From: Litorimonas sp964425355
GTDB lineage: Bacteria > Pseudomonadota > Alphaproteobacteria > Caulobacterales > Maricaulaceae
Direction of reading: 5' to 3'
Assembly: GCA_964425355.1 (NCBI GenBank)
Contig: CAYRMO010000001.1
Location: 1 to 64,000 of the forward strand
Length of the DNA stretch: 64,000 bases
Shown here in pieces: positions 51,012 to 58,654 of this stretch. The notes beneath the pieces are model-generated. The model ran no database searches. It was not told the DNA's origin and was given only the letters and a program-made list of their open reading frames with translations. Numbering within the stretch: position 1 is the stretch's first letter; the number at the start of each line of letters is the position of its first letter. The position numbers and the translations under genes were made by a program.

Positions 51012-51473
51012 TTATTCAAATGTCTTGGGAACTGATTTTGGATCGACTTTGATATGACGTCGGGCGAGCCTTTCGCCAAGTGAAGCCGATAACAGGCATA
51101 TCGGAATAAGAATGAAAGGTCTGTACAGAGACATCGCATTAAAATAGCTTGATATTGTATAAGTTTGGATTGCGAATAGAGTAATTCCGACCGCACCACC
51201 GGAAATAATTGCGCGCGTATGGTTGGTCATATGGGATAGAATTCTTGTGACGAGCCAAGCGCTACCCCCAATAATTAGGGCAATAATAGCGATATAAATA
51301 AAGTAGACGTCAAAGACTATGGCCCACAGGTTTTGTTCAAACACATATGTTGATCCAAAATGATAGAATTCTAGTAGGGATAAAGCGAGATTATAAATAA
51401 CCCAAAATATTATCATTGCGTACCCATAGATATACGCAGGATGTGTTGCTCGGTTTGAGATTTTTTCGTCCAT
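51012..51473 (-). CDS. Small membrane protein A of a four-member paralogous family
   Basis: A 153-aa protein with four TM helices. The family N-terminal motif THPAYIYGYAMIIFW and the C-terminal GERLARRHIKVDPKSVPKTFE are present. It is the most diverged copy at its N-terminus (Tyr for His). It lies 54 bp upstream of rmuC, on the same strand. The family is not recognised; the basic ERLARRH tail faces the cytoplasm. SD not obvious. Confidence 0.72.
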   Translation of the reverse strand: MDEKISNRATHPAYIYGYAMIIFWVIYNLALSLLEFYHFGSTYVFEQNLWAIVFDVYFIYIAIIALIIGGSAWLVTRILSHMTNHTRAIISGGAVGITLFAIQTYTISSYFNAMSLYRPFILIPICLLSASLGERLARRHIKVDPKSVPKTFE

Positions 51474-51490
51474 TGTTTTTAAATTTCGTC

Positions 51491-51967
51491 TTATTCAAAT
51501 GTCTTGGGAATCGAATTCGGATCATATTTTATGTGCCGTCTTGCTAATCTCTCGCCGAGCCATCCACACACGCCTCCAACACTGCATAGCAGCGCAATAA
51601 AAAGCCAGACATAGATGTCTTTGAGAATGGGTTCATTCTCGGTTATAACGATATATCCGAATCCTAGAACCACAGGTAGTGAACTGCTCATGCCGCCTGC
51701 GATAATTGATTTAATCATATTGGATAACGAAGACCCGCGAAGGATAAGCCATGCGATTCCACCGACGATAAGTGCAATCAGGGCTGCAAATGGGATGAAG
51801 TAAATACTCGCATAGAACAGGTATTCGAGACCAGAATTTAAATTCGAATAAATATTAAATGAGTCCACAGCGAATATAATTATCGGGAAGATAACCAAAG
51901 CCATTATCCAAAGTGCAATCAAGCCATAACCAAATATATGGATAAAATGGGTTTTATTTTCTTGCAT
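51491..51967 (-). CDS. Small membrane protein B of the paralogous family
   Basis: A 158-aa protein with four TM helices. MQENKTHFIHIFGYGLIALW opens it and GWLGERLARRHIKYDPNSIPKTFE closes it. An open frame continues upstream to 52093, but AAGGGA 7 nt before the ATG at 51967 and family length fix the start. It is 17 bp upstream of copy A and probably co-transcribed with it. Confidence 0.72.
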   Translation of the reverse strand: MQENKTHFIHIFGYGLIALWIMALVIFPIIIFAVDSFNIYSNLNSGLEYLFYASIYFIPFAALIALIVGGIAWLILRGSSLSNMIKSIIAGGMSSSLPVVLGFGYIVITENEPILKDIYVWLFIALLCSVGGVCGWLGERLARRHIKYDPNSIPKTFE

Positions 51968-52229
51968 TCGACTTCCCTTGTCTGTTTTAATTAGGGTCAA
52001 ATGTCTCAGGTTTAAAGAGGGATAAGGCTTTATTTTGTCTGGGCGGAGGTTTTTTTTGCGACCAATATTTGGTGGAAGATCAGTTGGTCGCAATCTCGTG
52101 CTATTTGCGATAAGTTAGACGCAGAAATTGGTCCCTATTTGCCTATTTTCCCAGTTTAGTCGGGGTTTAACTTATCTCAAAATGCGCTTGGGCTAGATTG
52201 GCGCTCTCCCGGAAGGCTTGATCATTAAT

Positions 52230-52280
52230 GGTTCCAACTTCGATCACCATCGTCTCGCATCTCGCATGTTTGGAAGAATT
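52230..52280. repeat. Copy 2 of the duplicated segment, decayed rmuC start
   Basis: About 40 of 51 positions match 50950-51000 without gaps. The rmuC ATG is TTG here and the SD is damaged; homology stops within about 10 codons. It lies just past the end of paralog C, as real rmuC lies past paralog A. Confidence 0.6.
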
Positions 52281-52290
52281 TTTTAGAGGA

Positions 52291-52770
52291 TTAGTCAATT
52301 GCCTCGGCGACTGATTCTGGATCGACTTAGACATGGCGGCGCGCCAGTCGTTCACCTAGCCAGCCGCACCATGCGGCAAGGAAGATCACAAACCCAATAG
52401 GTATCAAGTCAAAGCTTCCTAGGTATAGTGGCGAGTTTATCTTCAGTAGCTGATAAGCTTCCGTGAAAAGCGTTGGAATTGCGGCACTCATACCGGCTGC
52501 GATGATGGAGTTAAACGAGTGGGAAAAGCGGCCCTTTCGCAATAATTTCCAAATTGTTCCATCAATAACAAGGGCATAAATAGCCGCAAATGGAATGCCG
52601 ATAACGGTCATAGAAAAAGCGAAGAAAAAAAATTCTCCGAGATCGTTAAACCAAAAGGTATGACGTTGAGCGAGAGATATATACGCCGATATACTGAACG
52701 GACTTGTCACCCATAGGACCAACAGACCATAGCCATATATATGTCCGAAATGTGTGTCTCTGGTTTTCAA
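52291..52770 (-). pseudogene. Small membrane protein C, cut short by a premature stop
   Basis: It opens MKTRDTHFGHIYGYGLLVLWV and has four TM helices. The family tail GWLGERLARRHV stops at a TAA (52327-52329) exactly where paralog D has AAA (Lys). Beyond the stop the frame continues VDPESVAEAID to a second stop at 52291. Thus one base change removed 12 residues. The protein of 147 aa to the first stop may still be made. Paralog with A, B and D. Confidence 0.65.
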
Positions 52771-52864
52771 TCCACGTCCCTTTGCTCCCTCTTAAATATG
52801 TCTCCGGTTTTCTTTTTAAAAAGGATGTAAAAATTTATCTCGAGATTGAGATATGTGGCGGCTT

Positions 52865-52884
52865 GAATTGGGCGGCAGGTCGCG
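52865..52884. repeat. Direct repeat, left copy, flanking the XRE operon
   Basis: GAATTGGGCGGCAGGTCGCG, identical to 54439-54458 in the same orientation. Similarity extends about 20 bp to the left as GAGATAT-GTG. It lies between paralog C and the XRE gene. Confidence 0.65.
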
Positions 52885-53016
52885 GGCGCGCGTGATACTC
52901 CAAATAAGACTAAGTCAAACGATGTAAGGCACCGGAGTGTCTCAATACTCCTTTGCCAGTCTCATCGTAATAGTTGGGGTCATTCCAGAAATTTACGACC
53001 TTCTGTTTGATTGAAT

Positions 53017-53274
53017 TTAGCCACTCCGCCTGTAATTTTCGTCCCGCAAAATTTCGAAGGGTTCACGTGAGAAGATGGCATCAAGGCCTATATTCAACTC
53101 ATCTGATAGGCGTAAGGCAATATCTATCGTTGGATTGAATTGTCGACGTTCGATATATCCTATGGTCTGTGGATGAACATTTACTTTCTCTGCTAGCTCC
53201 TTGCGGGATAATCCGCGTTCAACCCTCAGCATTTGCAAACGGTTATAAAAGGGTACAATTTTCTTGTCGGCCAT
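53017..53274 (-). CDS. XRE-type regulator
   Basis: An 85-aa HTH_XRE protein (RGLSRKELAEKVNVHPQTIGYIERRQFNPT, about residues 19-48), like the YgzD group. Its ATG shares one base with the stop of the upstream membrane-protein gene (TAATG at 53274). It probably represses the operon through the TAGC-rTATAT-GCTA sites at 54292-54359. Confidence 0.88.
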   Translation of the reverse strand: MADKKIVPFYNRLQMLRVERGLSRKELAEKVNVHPQTIGYIERRQFNPTIDIALRLSDELNIGLDAIFSREPFEILRDENYRRSG

Positions 53275-54263
53275 TATGCAGCTCCTTCTGCGGCCAGAAA
53301 GGTTTCGTCATCGTCCATATCGTCATTGGACTCTGCTGGTAATGTACAAGCGAGAATGAAACGTGGCATCAAGAACGCATAGATTATAGCAAGCGCCGCT
53401 ACCGCGGTTTTTATGCTAATATCGATTTGAATAATTGCTACAATCCCAAGGATACTGATAAGGGCTAAGGTCGCTATCCGACTATCTGCATTTGCAGATT
53501 GGACAAGGTCACTTTGTCGTTCATCGGGATTATCTCCACTAACAGGTTTTAGACAGACGCGTAGGAGTTCTTCCAACAATGTCATAAGGAGGAAGAGGCC
53601 GATGGCCAGCAATAATAACAAGATATTCGGTGACGCATATCCAGTTTCTACGCCGATATAGAGCGCCGCGCCGGCTAACAAAGTCAGCACATAAATCGTC
53701 ACAATTAATCGGCGTCTCAGAGGTGTTTGAACTTTGTCCGCAAGTTTTGAGCTCAAGAGCTTATCGGTGAGTTTCGATTGAGGGGCGATTTTATTTATAT
53801 TCCACAATAGGCCAGGCAAATTTTCGGCCTTGGCTCGGCGATATTCTATCGCGCCGAGGGTAAAATATATAATCCCGAGTATTGTAAACGTAATGATTTT
53901 TGCTTCTACAAATCGAGACGGCTCTCCATCGAATAGCCAGGAAACCATGAGAACTGGAAAGAACAGAGCGCAAGATAAGAGACCATTTGCTGCGACGACA
54001 CGGCCAGCTTTGCGAAACAAAAAGACCGACAAGCCTATGCAAATCATAGAAACCGCAGCCGGAAGAGTAATCATAATAAGGTTTTCAACTCCCTCTAAAT
54101 TTGTGTCTTCTATAATAAGGGCAGTCGAGACGAGGAGTACCATCATCGCAATAATGGTAAAAAAATACCCCAAAAAATAAGCTGACGAACTCCCTATCTC
54201 TGGTTTCATAGTGCTTTTTTCAGGTTTTGTAGAATGTTGATTTGGTTTTGAAATCTCTAACAC
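53274..54263 (-). CDS. Multi-pass membrane protein of the XRE operon
   Basis: A 329-aa protein with about eight TM helices arranged in pairs, and acidic ends (DDMDDDETF). GTG start at 54263 with an excellent AAAGGAG SD 6 nt upstream. It resembles DUF2178-type or similar integral proteins that pair with small XRE regulators, but I cannot name the family. Probably the effector whose expression the XRE gene controls; substrate unknown. Confidence 0.75.
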   Translation of the reverse strand: MLEISKPNQHSTKPEKSTMKPEIGSSSAYFLGYFFTIIAMMVLLVSTALIIEDTNLEGVENLIMITLPAAVSMICIGLSVFLFRKAGRVVAANGLLSCALFFPVLMVSWLFDGEPSRFVEAKIITFTILGIIYFTLGAIEYRRAKAENLPGLLWNINKIAPQSKLTDKLLSSKLADKVQTPLRRRLIVTIYVLTLLAGAALYIGVETGYASPNILLLLLAIGLFLLMTLLEELLRVCLKPVSGDNPDERQSDLVQSANADSRIATLALISILGIVAIIQIDISIKTAVAALAIIYAFLMPRFILACTLPAESNDDMDDDETFLAAEGAA

Positions 54264-54291
54264 GATTTTCTCCTTTATATATACTTTAATA

Positions 54292-54305
54292 TAGCATATA
54301 TGCTA
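54292..54305. promoter_or_regulatory. Operator 1, perfect palindrome TAGCATATATGCTA
   Basis: 14-bp perfect palindrome, 28 bp before the GTG start of the membrane gene, in an AT-rich promoter region. Matches operator 2. Confidence 0.6.
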
Positions 54306-54341
54306 CATAAATATTGAAGTCAACATTTATATTTATACAAA

Positions 54342-54359
54342 TGTAGCGTATATGCTACA
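54342..54359. promoter_or_regulatory. Operator 2, TGTAGCGTATATGCTACA
   Basis: 18-bp palindrome with one mismatched pair; the inner 14 bp differ from operator 1 at one base. Centres are 52 bp apart (about five helical turns). Confidence 0.6.
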
Positions 54360-54438
54360 ATGTAATGTGTTATCTAGGATGTGGGCGAGCCTTGCCTAAA
54401 AACACGCTATATTTGCGAGAGATATATGTGTGCGGTTA

Positions 54439-54458
54439 GAATTGGGCGGCAGGTCGCG
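54439..54458. repeat. Direct repeat, right copy, flanking the XRE operon
   Basis: Exact 20-bp copy of 52865-52884. It lies just past the end of paralog D. The 256-bp stretch 54264-54519 holds this repeat and the two operators and no gene that I can support. Confidence 0.65.
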
Positions 54459-54519
54459 AGCGCTAGTCATTAGAGGTATATCAAGACCTCCTTCCCGAAA
54501 ACCCGAAGAGTAACAGGCG

Positions 54520-54978
54520 TTACTCAAATGCCTCGGCGACAGTTTTGGGATCCACTTTGACATGACGGCGCGCCAGTCTTTCCCTGAGCCAGCCGCACCA
54601 AACGCCCAGGACGAATAGCAAAATAGTAGTTCGCAGAAGACCGACATCTCTTATTCCAGCGGTGACATAAAAAATGAGGGTTGGGGTGGCACCTGACACC
54701 CCGCCGGCGAACATGGCTTTAAGATTATTGGGCAGGGTTGAGCTGGAAATTGCCGCCCAAATTATACCTCCGACAATAACTGTAATAAGCGCGGCAATTG
54801 GTAAGGCAAAAATGGTAAGAATCACGAGCGTCAAAAATGATGTCTGAACGGCCATACCGATATCGAATGGTGTGGAGATCAGTGTCGCTATGGCTGTCCA
54901 AAGCATAGTCGTTACCCAAAGCACGACCAGCCCGTAACCATATACATGTCCGAAATGCGTTTTATTGGTTTCAACCAT
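54520..54978 (-). CDS. Small membrane protein D of the paralogous family
   Basis: A 152-aa protein. It opens MVETNKTHFGHVYGYGLVVLW, has four TM helices and ends RERLARRHVKVDPKTVAEAFE. It is intact and gives the ancestral reading for the broken copy C. Its ATG overlaps the stop of the upstream TIGR01777 gene (TGATG at 54978), so it is coupled to that gene rather than to copies A-C. Confidence 0.72.
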   Translation of the reverse strand: MVETNKTHFGHVYGYGLVVLWVTTMLWTAIATLISTPFDIGMAVQTSFLTLVILTIFALPIAALITVIVGGIIWAAISSSTLPNNLKAMFAGGVSGATPTLIFYVTAGIRDVGLLRTTILLFVLGVWCGWLRERLARRHVKVDPKTVAEAFE

Positions 54979-56462
54979 CAGGCAGTTCTCGTTGCGGCTA
55001 ATAGGTAGTCTTTCGTTTTTACCTGTGGCCGAAGATGCTCGATCAAGGCAGGCTCAATCTCTGGGTCAAGAAACTCAAATCCATGCTCTAGGGCTTTACG
55101 CGGTAAGATAGTCTGGTCGCCCAGAAGGATTTCCCGACCCAAACCACCAAGACATTTGATCACGGTTTTTGGGATGACCATCAGGGCCGGGCGGTAGAGG
55201 GCTTTGGCGAGGGCGCGTGTGAACCGTAGGTTGCTGACAGGCTCAGGGGCTGTTCCGTTCAGGGCGCCTTTAATGCCAGCTGTGTTGACAGCGAATTGGA
55301 TCAGGCGAACGAGATCATCTCGTGTAATCCAACTCATCATAATGTTTCCATTGCCGAATCTTGCGCCGCCGCCCAGTTCCGTCGGGATTAAGAGCTGGGC
55401 GAGCGCGGCGCCGTCACGGTCGAGGACCATGCCGATTCTTAAGCAGACAATCCGAAAATATTTACGGGCTAGTTTTTGGGCCTCCGCTTCCCAATCCAGA
55501 CATAATTTCTGGCTAAAGCTTTCGTCATTTTTAATCGCGCTATCTTCATCCTGTGGGGCTGTTGGGTTGATTCCATAGACGCCAATCGCGCTTCCATTAA
55601 TGAGGACTTCGGGTTGATGTGTAAGCCGGCCCAGAAGTTTGCCGATGTTTTTTGTCATCATTAGACGGCTACGTCTAAATTCAGCTTTTCTTGTTTTTGT
55701 CCATAAGCCATGTGCAAGGGGCTCACCGGCAAAATTGACGATCACGTCAATCTTTGTACGGGTCGGGATTTGATCAAAATCTGTAACATAGCTTATGGGA
55801 GGTGGGAGCGTTGCAGTCTCTCCGTTACGGGTTAGCACGATGATCTCGTGACCTTGCGCTTGTAAAACCTCGATAAGACGTCGTCCGATAAATCCGGTCC
55901 CACCTGTTATGAGCCAGCGGCGCTTTTCGCCTGGCATAGCCAAGGTATTTGCAGGCCTGCGATATAGGTTTGGGATGCGAAGACTGGCGTGCCAGTCCCG
56001 TATTGCAAAAATTGTAACGGCGAGCGCGCTCAGGATAAGGAGGATACTCCAAAAACCATACCAGACCGCGTGGAGACCCGTCGGGCTTTGAGCCCAGCTC
56101 CACAGAACCGGTATGAGCAGGAATAATAAGACACCATAATTGGCGGTCATCAGCGTGTGTAGAATACGCTCTGTCGCCGGGAGTTTTCGCGTCCTGTCTT
56201 CCTCGACGAAGTCACGCAATGTTACAAAAACTTCTGCAAGCAAGAGCAGGATTAACCCGGCTGCGACGAGGCCTGTTGGTTGCCAAAATGCCAATAAGAT
56301 AAAGGTCACAGCATAAGCGAAATTGCGGATCGCATGGAGTTTCAACTCACTGGCTTGATCGGCTCTCCAGGCGAGGCGTTCGGTTAATTCATGATGATGA
56401 AGCGTATCAATGGCTCCCATCAAAATCTGAAAACTGAAACATATCCATAGCAGTAAGGTCAT
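54978..56462 (-). CDS. TIGR01777-family NAD(P)-binding epimerase-like protein with N-terminal membrane domain
   Basis: A 494-aa fusion. Residues 1-165 carry about five TM helices. From about residue 185 an SDR39U1/TIGR01777 domain begins with the NAD-binding GGTGFIGRRLIEVL. The VINGSAIGVYG region takes the place of the catalytic Ser/Tyr, and the C-terminal DUF1731 part (LGGLGREILLGDQTILPRKALEHGF) follows. Members without the membrane part are common; the fusion anchors it. Two bp after the DUF4166 gene and upstream of paralog D. Confidence 0.87.
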   Translation of the reverse strand: MTLLLWICFSFQILMGAIDTLHHHELTERLAWRADQASELKLHAIRNFAYAVTFILLAFWQPTGLVAAGLILLLLAEVFVTLRDFVEEDRTRKLPATERILHTLMTANYGVLLFLLIPVLWSWAQSPTGLHAVWYGFWSILLILSALAVTIFAIRDWHASLRIPNLYRRPANTLAMPGEKRRWLITGGTGFIGRRLIEVLQAQGHEIIVLTRNGETATLPPPISYVTDFDQIPTRTKIDVIVNFAGEPLAHGLWTKTRKAEFRRSRLMMTKNIGKLLGRLTHQPEVLINGSAIGVYGINPTAPQDEDSAIKNDESFSQKLCLDWEAEAQKLARKYFRIVCLRIGMVLDRDGAALAQLLIPTELGGGARFGNGNIMMSWITRDDLVRLIQFAVNTAGIKGALNGTAPEPVSNLRFTRALAKALYRPALMVIPKTVIKCLGGLGREILLGDQTILPRKALEHGFEFLDPEIEPALIEHLRPQVKTKDYLLAATRTA

Positions 56463-56464
56463 GG

Positions 56465-57163
56465 TCAGACCTCCATATCTGGATGGGGCGGGGTGAGGTC
56501 ATCTACAAATTTTACGCGCTGATCCACCAGGGTTCCAAACCATCGATGTTTCAGACGTAGGGTAAAGGCAAACGTCCCATTACCGAGTTCCTCATGTCCC
56601 GCCCGTAATTCGTTGGGCGCTAGCCAGCGTGGGAGTTTGAGCCTAAGCCTTCCTATATCCAGGAATATATCTTCGGCTCGGAAAACAAGCTCTCCATTTT
56701 CAACACAAGGTTTCAAGCTCATCCCGACACCTTTGCCGATATGTTCTTCTATGCCGGTTGGACCTCTGAAATGCTTCGCGCTCTGAATGACTTGCGGGAA
56801 GGGGTGTTTTGTATCGCGCCTTCCATATTGGCGCATCCAGATTTGACTATCATTTGGCGCCTCTGTGACGGTTACGATCGCCACTGCGCCCTCATTATTG
56901 GTATCAATGGGAAGCGGGGCGCCAATTAATCGCATGGCATGATTTAAAAAATGTCCCCAGCGATTGACGCGATTAAACTCTACTTGCCCCCGGTAAACAA
57001 TGGCATCTCCGATTGCCACGCGGCGTCCAAAACGCTGTCTGACCGCCAAAGGAAGTTTTTTCCAATCTGTCTCATTGAATAATTGTCTGAACCGCAAATC
57101 CCCGATTGGGGCCTGCGCTTTGTTCTGACGCTCAAATTTATCTTCAAACTTAAATGCGACCAT
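56465..57163 (-). CDS. DUF4166 domain protein
   Basis: A 232-aa protein. DUF4166 core: MRLIGAPLPIDTNNEGAVAIVTV, WMRQYGR and the long GVGMSLKPCVENGELVFRAEDIFLDIGR run of strands. No TM or signal peptide. The family is often encoded with the TIGR01777 epimerase, as here (2-bp gap). Function unknown. Confidence 0.88.
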   Translation of the reverse strand: MVAFKFEDKFERQNKAQAPIGDLRFRQLFNETDWKKLPLAVRQRFGRRVAIGDAIVYRGQVEFNRVNRWGHFLNHAMRLIGAPLPIDTNNEGAVAIVTVTEAPNDSQIWMRQYGRRDTKHPFPQVIQSAKHFRGPTGIEEHIGKGVGMSLKPCVENGELVFRAEDIFLDIGRLRLKLPRWLAPNELRAGHEELGNGTFAFTLRLKHRWFGTLVDQRVKFVDDLTPPHPDMEV

Positions 57164-57177
57164 TTTGCCGCTCCTGT

Positions 57178-57741
57178 CTACTCTTTCGTTTTACGCCCCA
57201 GGTTTAAGACTTTCACAATCGTGTCGCCCATAGCGACAAGACGTGAAAGCGTGCTCGAAGGAAGTGACGACATTTTATTATACCAGCTATCCATTTTGGT
57301 CGTGAAAACCTGCATGTCTTGCAGGCGCTGGATTTGTATATCCGTGACATTTTTATCGCCCGCCGCAAGTTCCAAACAATCATTTAGGGTCGCGAGGGCG
57401 GGATCAATCTCGCGCGCTTTGCGAACAGCTGCGATATGTTTAGCGACCAACCAAACATCTGTTTCCGCCACATAGTGATCTCGACGATCGCCGGGAATGG
57501 GATGCTTTCGAATGACTTTATAGCCGAGTAGCTCTTTCAAACTATTGCTGACATTGCTGCGCGCAACACCCAGCTGAATTTGAATATCTTCAGCATTGAG
57601 CGGGGTCTCGCTGAGATAGAGCAGGGCATGGATTTGCGCGACTGTCCTGTTCACACCCCAAGTTCCGCCCAAATCACCCCAATGGAGGATGAAACGTTGA
57701 ACGGCTTCTGGTAAAACTATTATGTCAGTAATTTCTGTCAT
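57178..57741 (-). CDS. GbsR/MarR-family regulator
   Basis: A 187-aa regulator of the GbsR type. It has GTWGVNRTVAQIHALLYLSETPLNAEDIQ followed by the recognition helix LGVARSNVSNSLKELLGYKVI, then a C-terminal helical region. The ATG at 57741 sits inside an inverted repeat (57732-57749), so autoregulation is likely. It precedes DUF4166 and the membrane-fused epimerase by 14 bp, which suggests that it controls this operon. Longer frame to 57855 disregarded. Confidence 0.88.
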   Translation of the reverse strand: MTEITDIIVLPEAVQRFILHWGDLGGTWGVNRTVAQIHALLYLSETPLNAEDIQIQLGVARSNVSNSLKELLGYKVIRKHPIPGDRRDHYVAETDVWLVAKHIAAVRKAREIDPALATLNDCLELAAGDKNVTDIQIQRLQDMQVFTTKMDSWYNKMSSLPSSTLSRLVAMGDTIVKVLNLGRKTKE

Positions 57742-57749
57742 AACAGAAA
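57732..57749. promoter_or_regulatory. Operator overlapping the GbsR-type start codon
   Basis: TTTCTGT-CATA-ACAGAAA, a perfect 7-bp inverted repeat, with the start codon of the regulator in its spacer. A further TTTCTGT half-site lies at about 57785-57793. Confidence 0.6.
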
Positions 57750-58024
57750 CATATGTAATCAATGAAGGTTTGTAAAGGGTTTTACTGAAAATTTCTGTTT
57801 GTTTTTTGAAAGCGCTATTAGAATTTTTGCTTAGACCTGCTCCATTTTGTCTCACCTGTGCCTTTTTGCGTTAAAAACAAAACCCGCTCGCGCTTTCGAC
57901 ACGTATCAGGTCTGATTGACACAATCGTTAGACCTCGCCGTCAACAATTTGGATTTGGAACATGACTTTCGCAAGCGATACGCCTATAGATGTCGAAATG
58001 CCTCACCAGACACGGGAGAGGGCT

Positions 58025-58654
58025 ATGACGACCAGACAGGGGTCGGGACGAAACCGATCAGGCTTTGCGCCATCAAAAAAATCTCTTAGCGCCGCTAAGC
58101 GGGACGCCTTATGGCTGGGTGATATTGCTGAAAAACGCGATGCACGCGCGCTTTCTGACCTTTTTGAAATCTATGGCCCAAAGCTGAAAGGCTGGCTGAT
58201 TGCGCGCGGCGTTGGCAACGGCACGGCCGAAGATATTGTTCAGGATGTTATGATCAAGGTTTGGACACGGGCTGAAATGTTTGACCCAAACAAAGCCAGT
58301 TTTGCGACCTGGGTTTACCGCATGACCCGCAATAAATGGATTGATCACCAACGTAAACACAGTCGGATGGACGTCCGCGATCCAGAACTTATGAAAGTTA
58401 TTGCGGATGATGAGGTTCCGTCTGCTGAAGCCAGCTATATCACCCAACAAAATACAGACATTTTACGCGAGCAGATCGCTTTGCTGACAGATGCGCAACA
58501 AATGGCCATTCAAATGGCATTTCTGGAATTTAAAACCCATAAAGAAATTAGTGCCGAAACAGGGCTGCCGCTCGGTACTGTGAAAACGCGAATTCGCTCC
58601 GCTATTCAGGCGTTAAAAGTGAATATGTTTAAAGAAAAAGATAAAATACGATGA
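58025..58654 (+). CDS. ECF sigma factor (RpoE/ECF11-like)
   Basis: A 209-aa ECF sigma factor. Region 2 (ALSDLFEIYGPKLKGWL, DIVQDVMIKVW and FATWVYRMTRNKWIDHQRK) and region 4 (LTDAQQMAIQMAFLEFKTHKEIS and GLPLGTVKTRIRSAI) are intact. The partner is the ChrR gene that overlaps by ATGA at 58651. ECF11 sigma factors respond to singlet oxygen in Rhodobacter. GGGAG lies 6 nt before the ATG at 58025; the longer frame starts at 57962. Confidence 0.9.
   Translation: MTTRQGSGRNRSGFAPSKKSLSAAKRDALWLGDIAEKRDARALSDLFEIYGPKLKGWLIARGVGNGTAEDIVQDVMIKVWTRAEMFDPNKASFATWVYRMTRNKWIDHQRKHSRMDVRDPELMKVIADDEVPSAEASYITQQNTDILREQIALLTDAQQMAIQMAFLEFKTHKEISAETGLPLGTVKTRIRSAIQALKVNMFKEKDKIR

Noticed and set aside
51968..52093. 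A 42-residue N-terminal extension of small membrane protein B
   Set aside because: Family length, an AAGGGA site 7 nt before the ATG at 51967, and the lack of similar residues in the paralogs argue for the shorter start.
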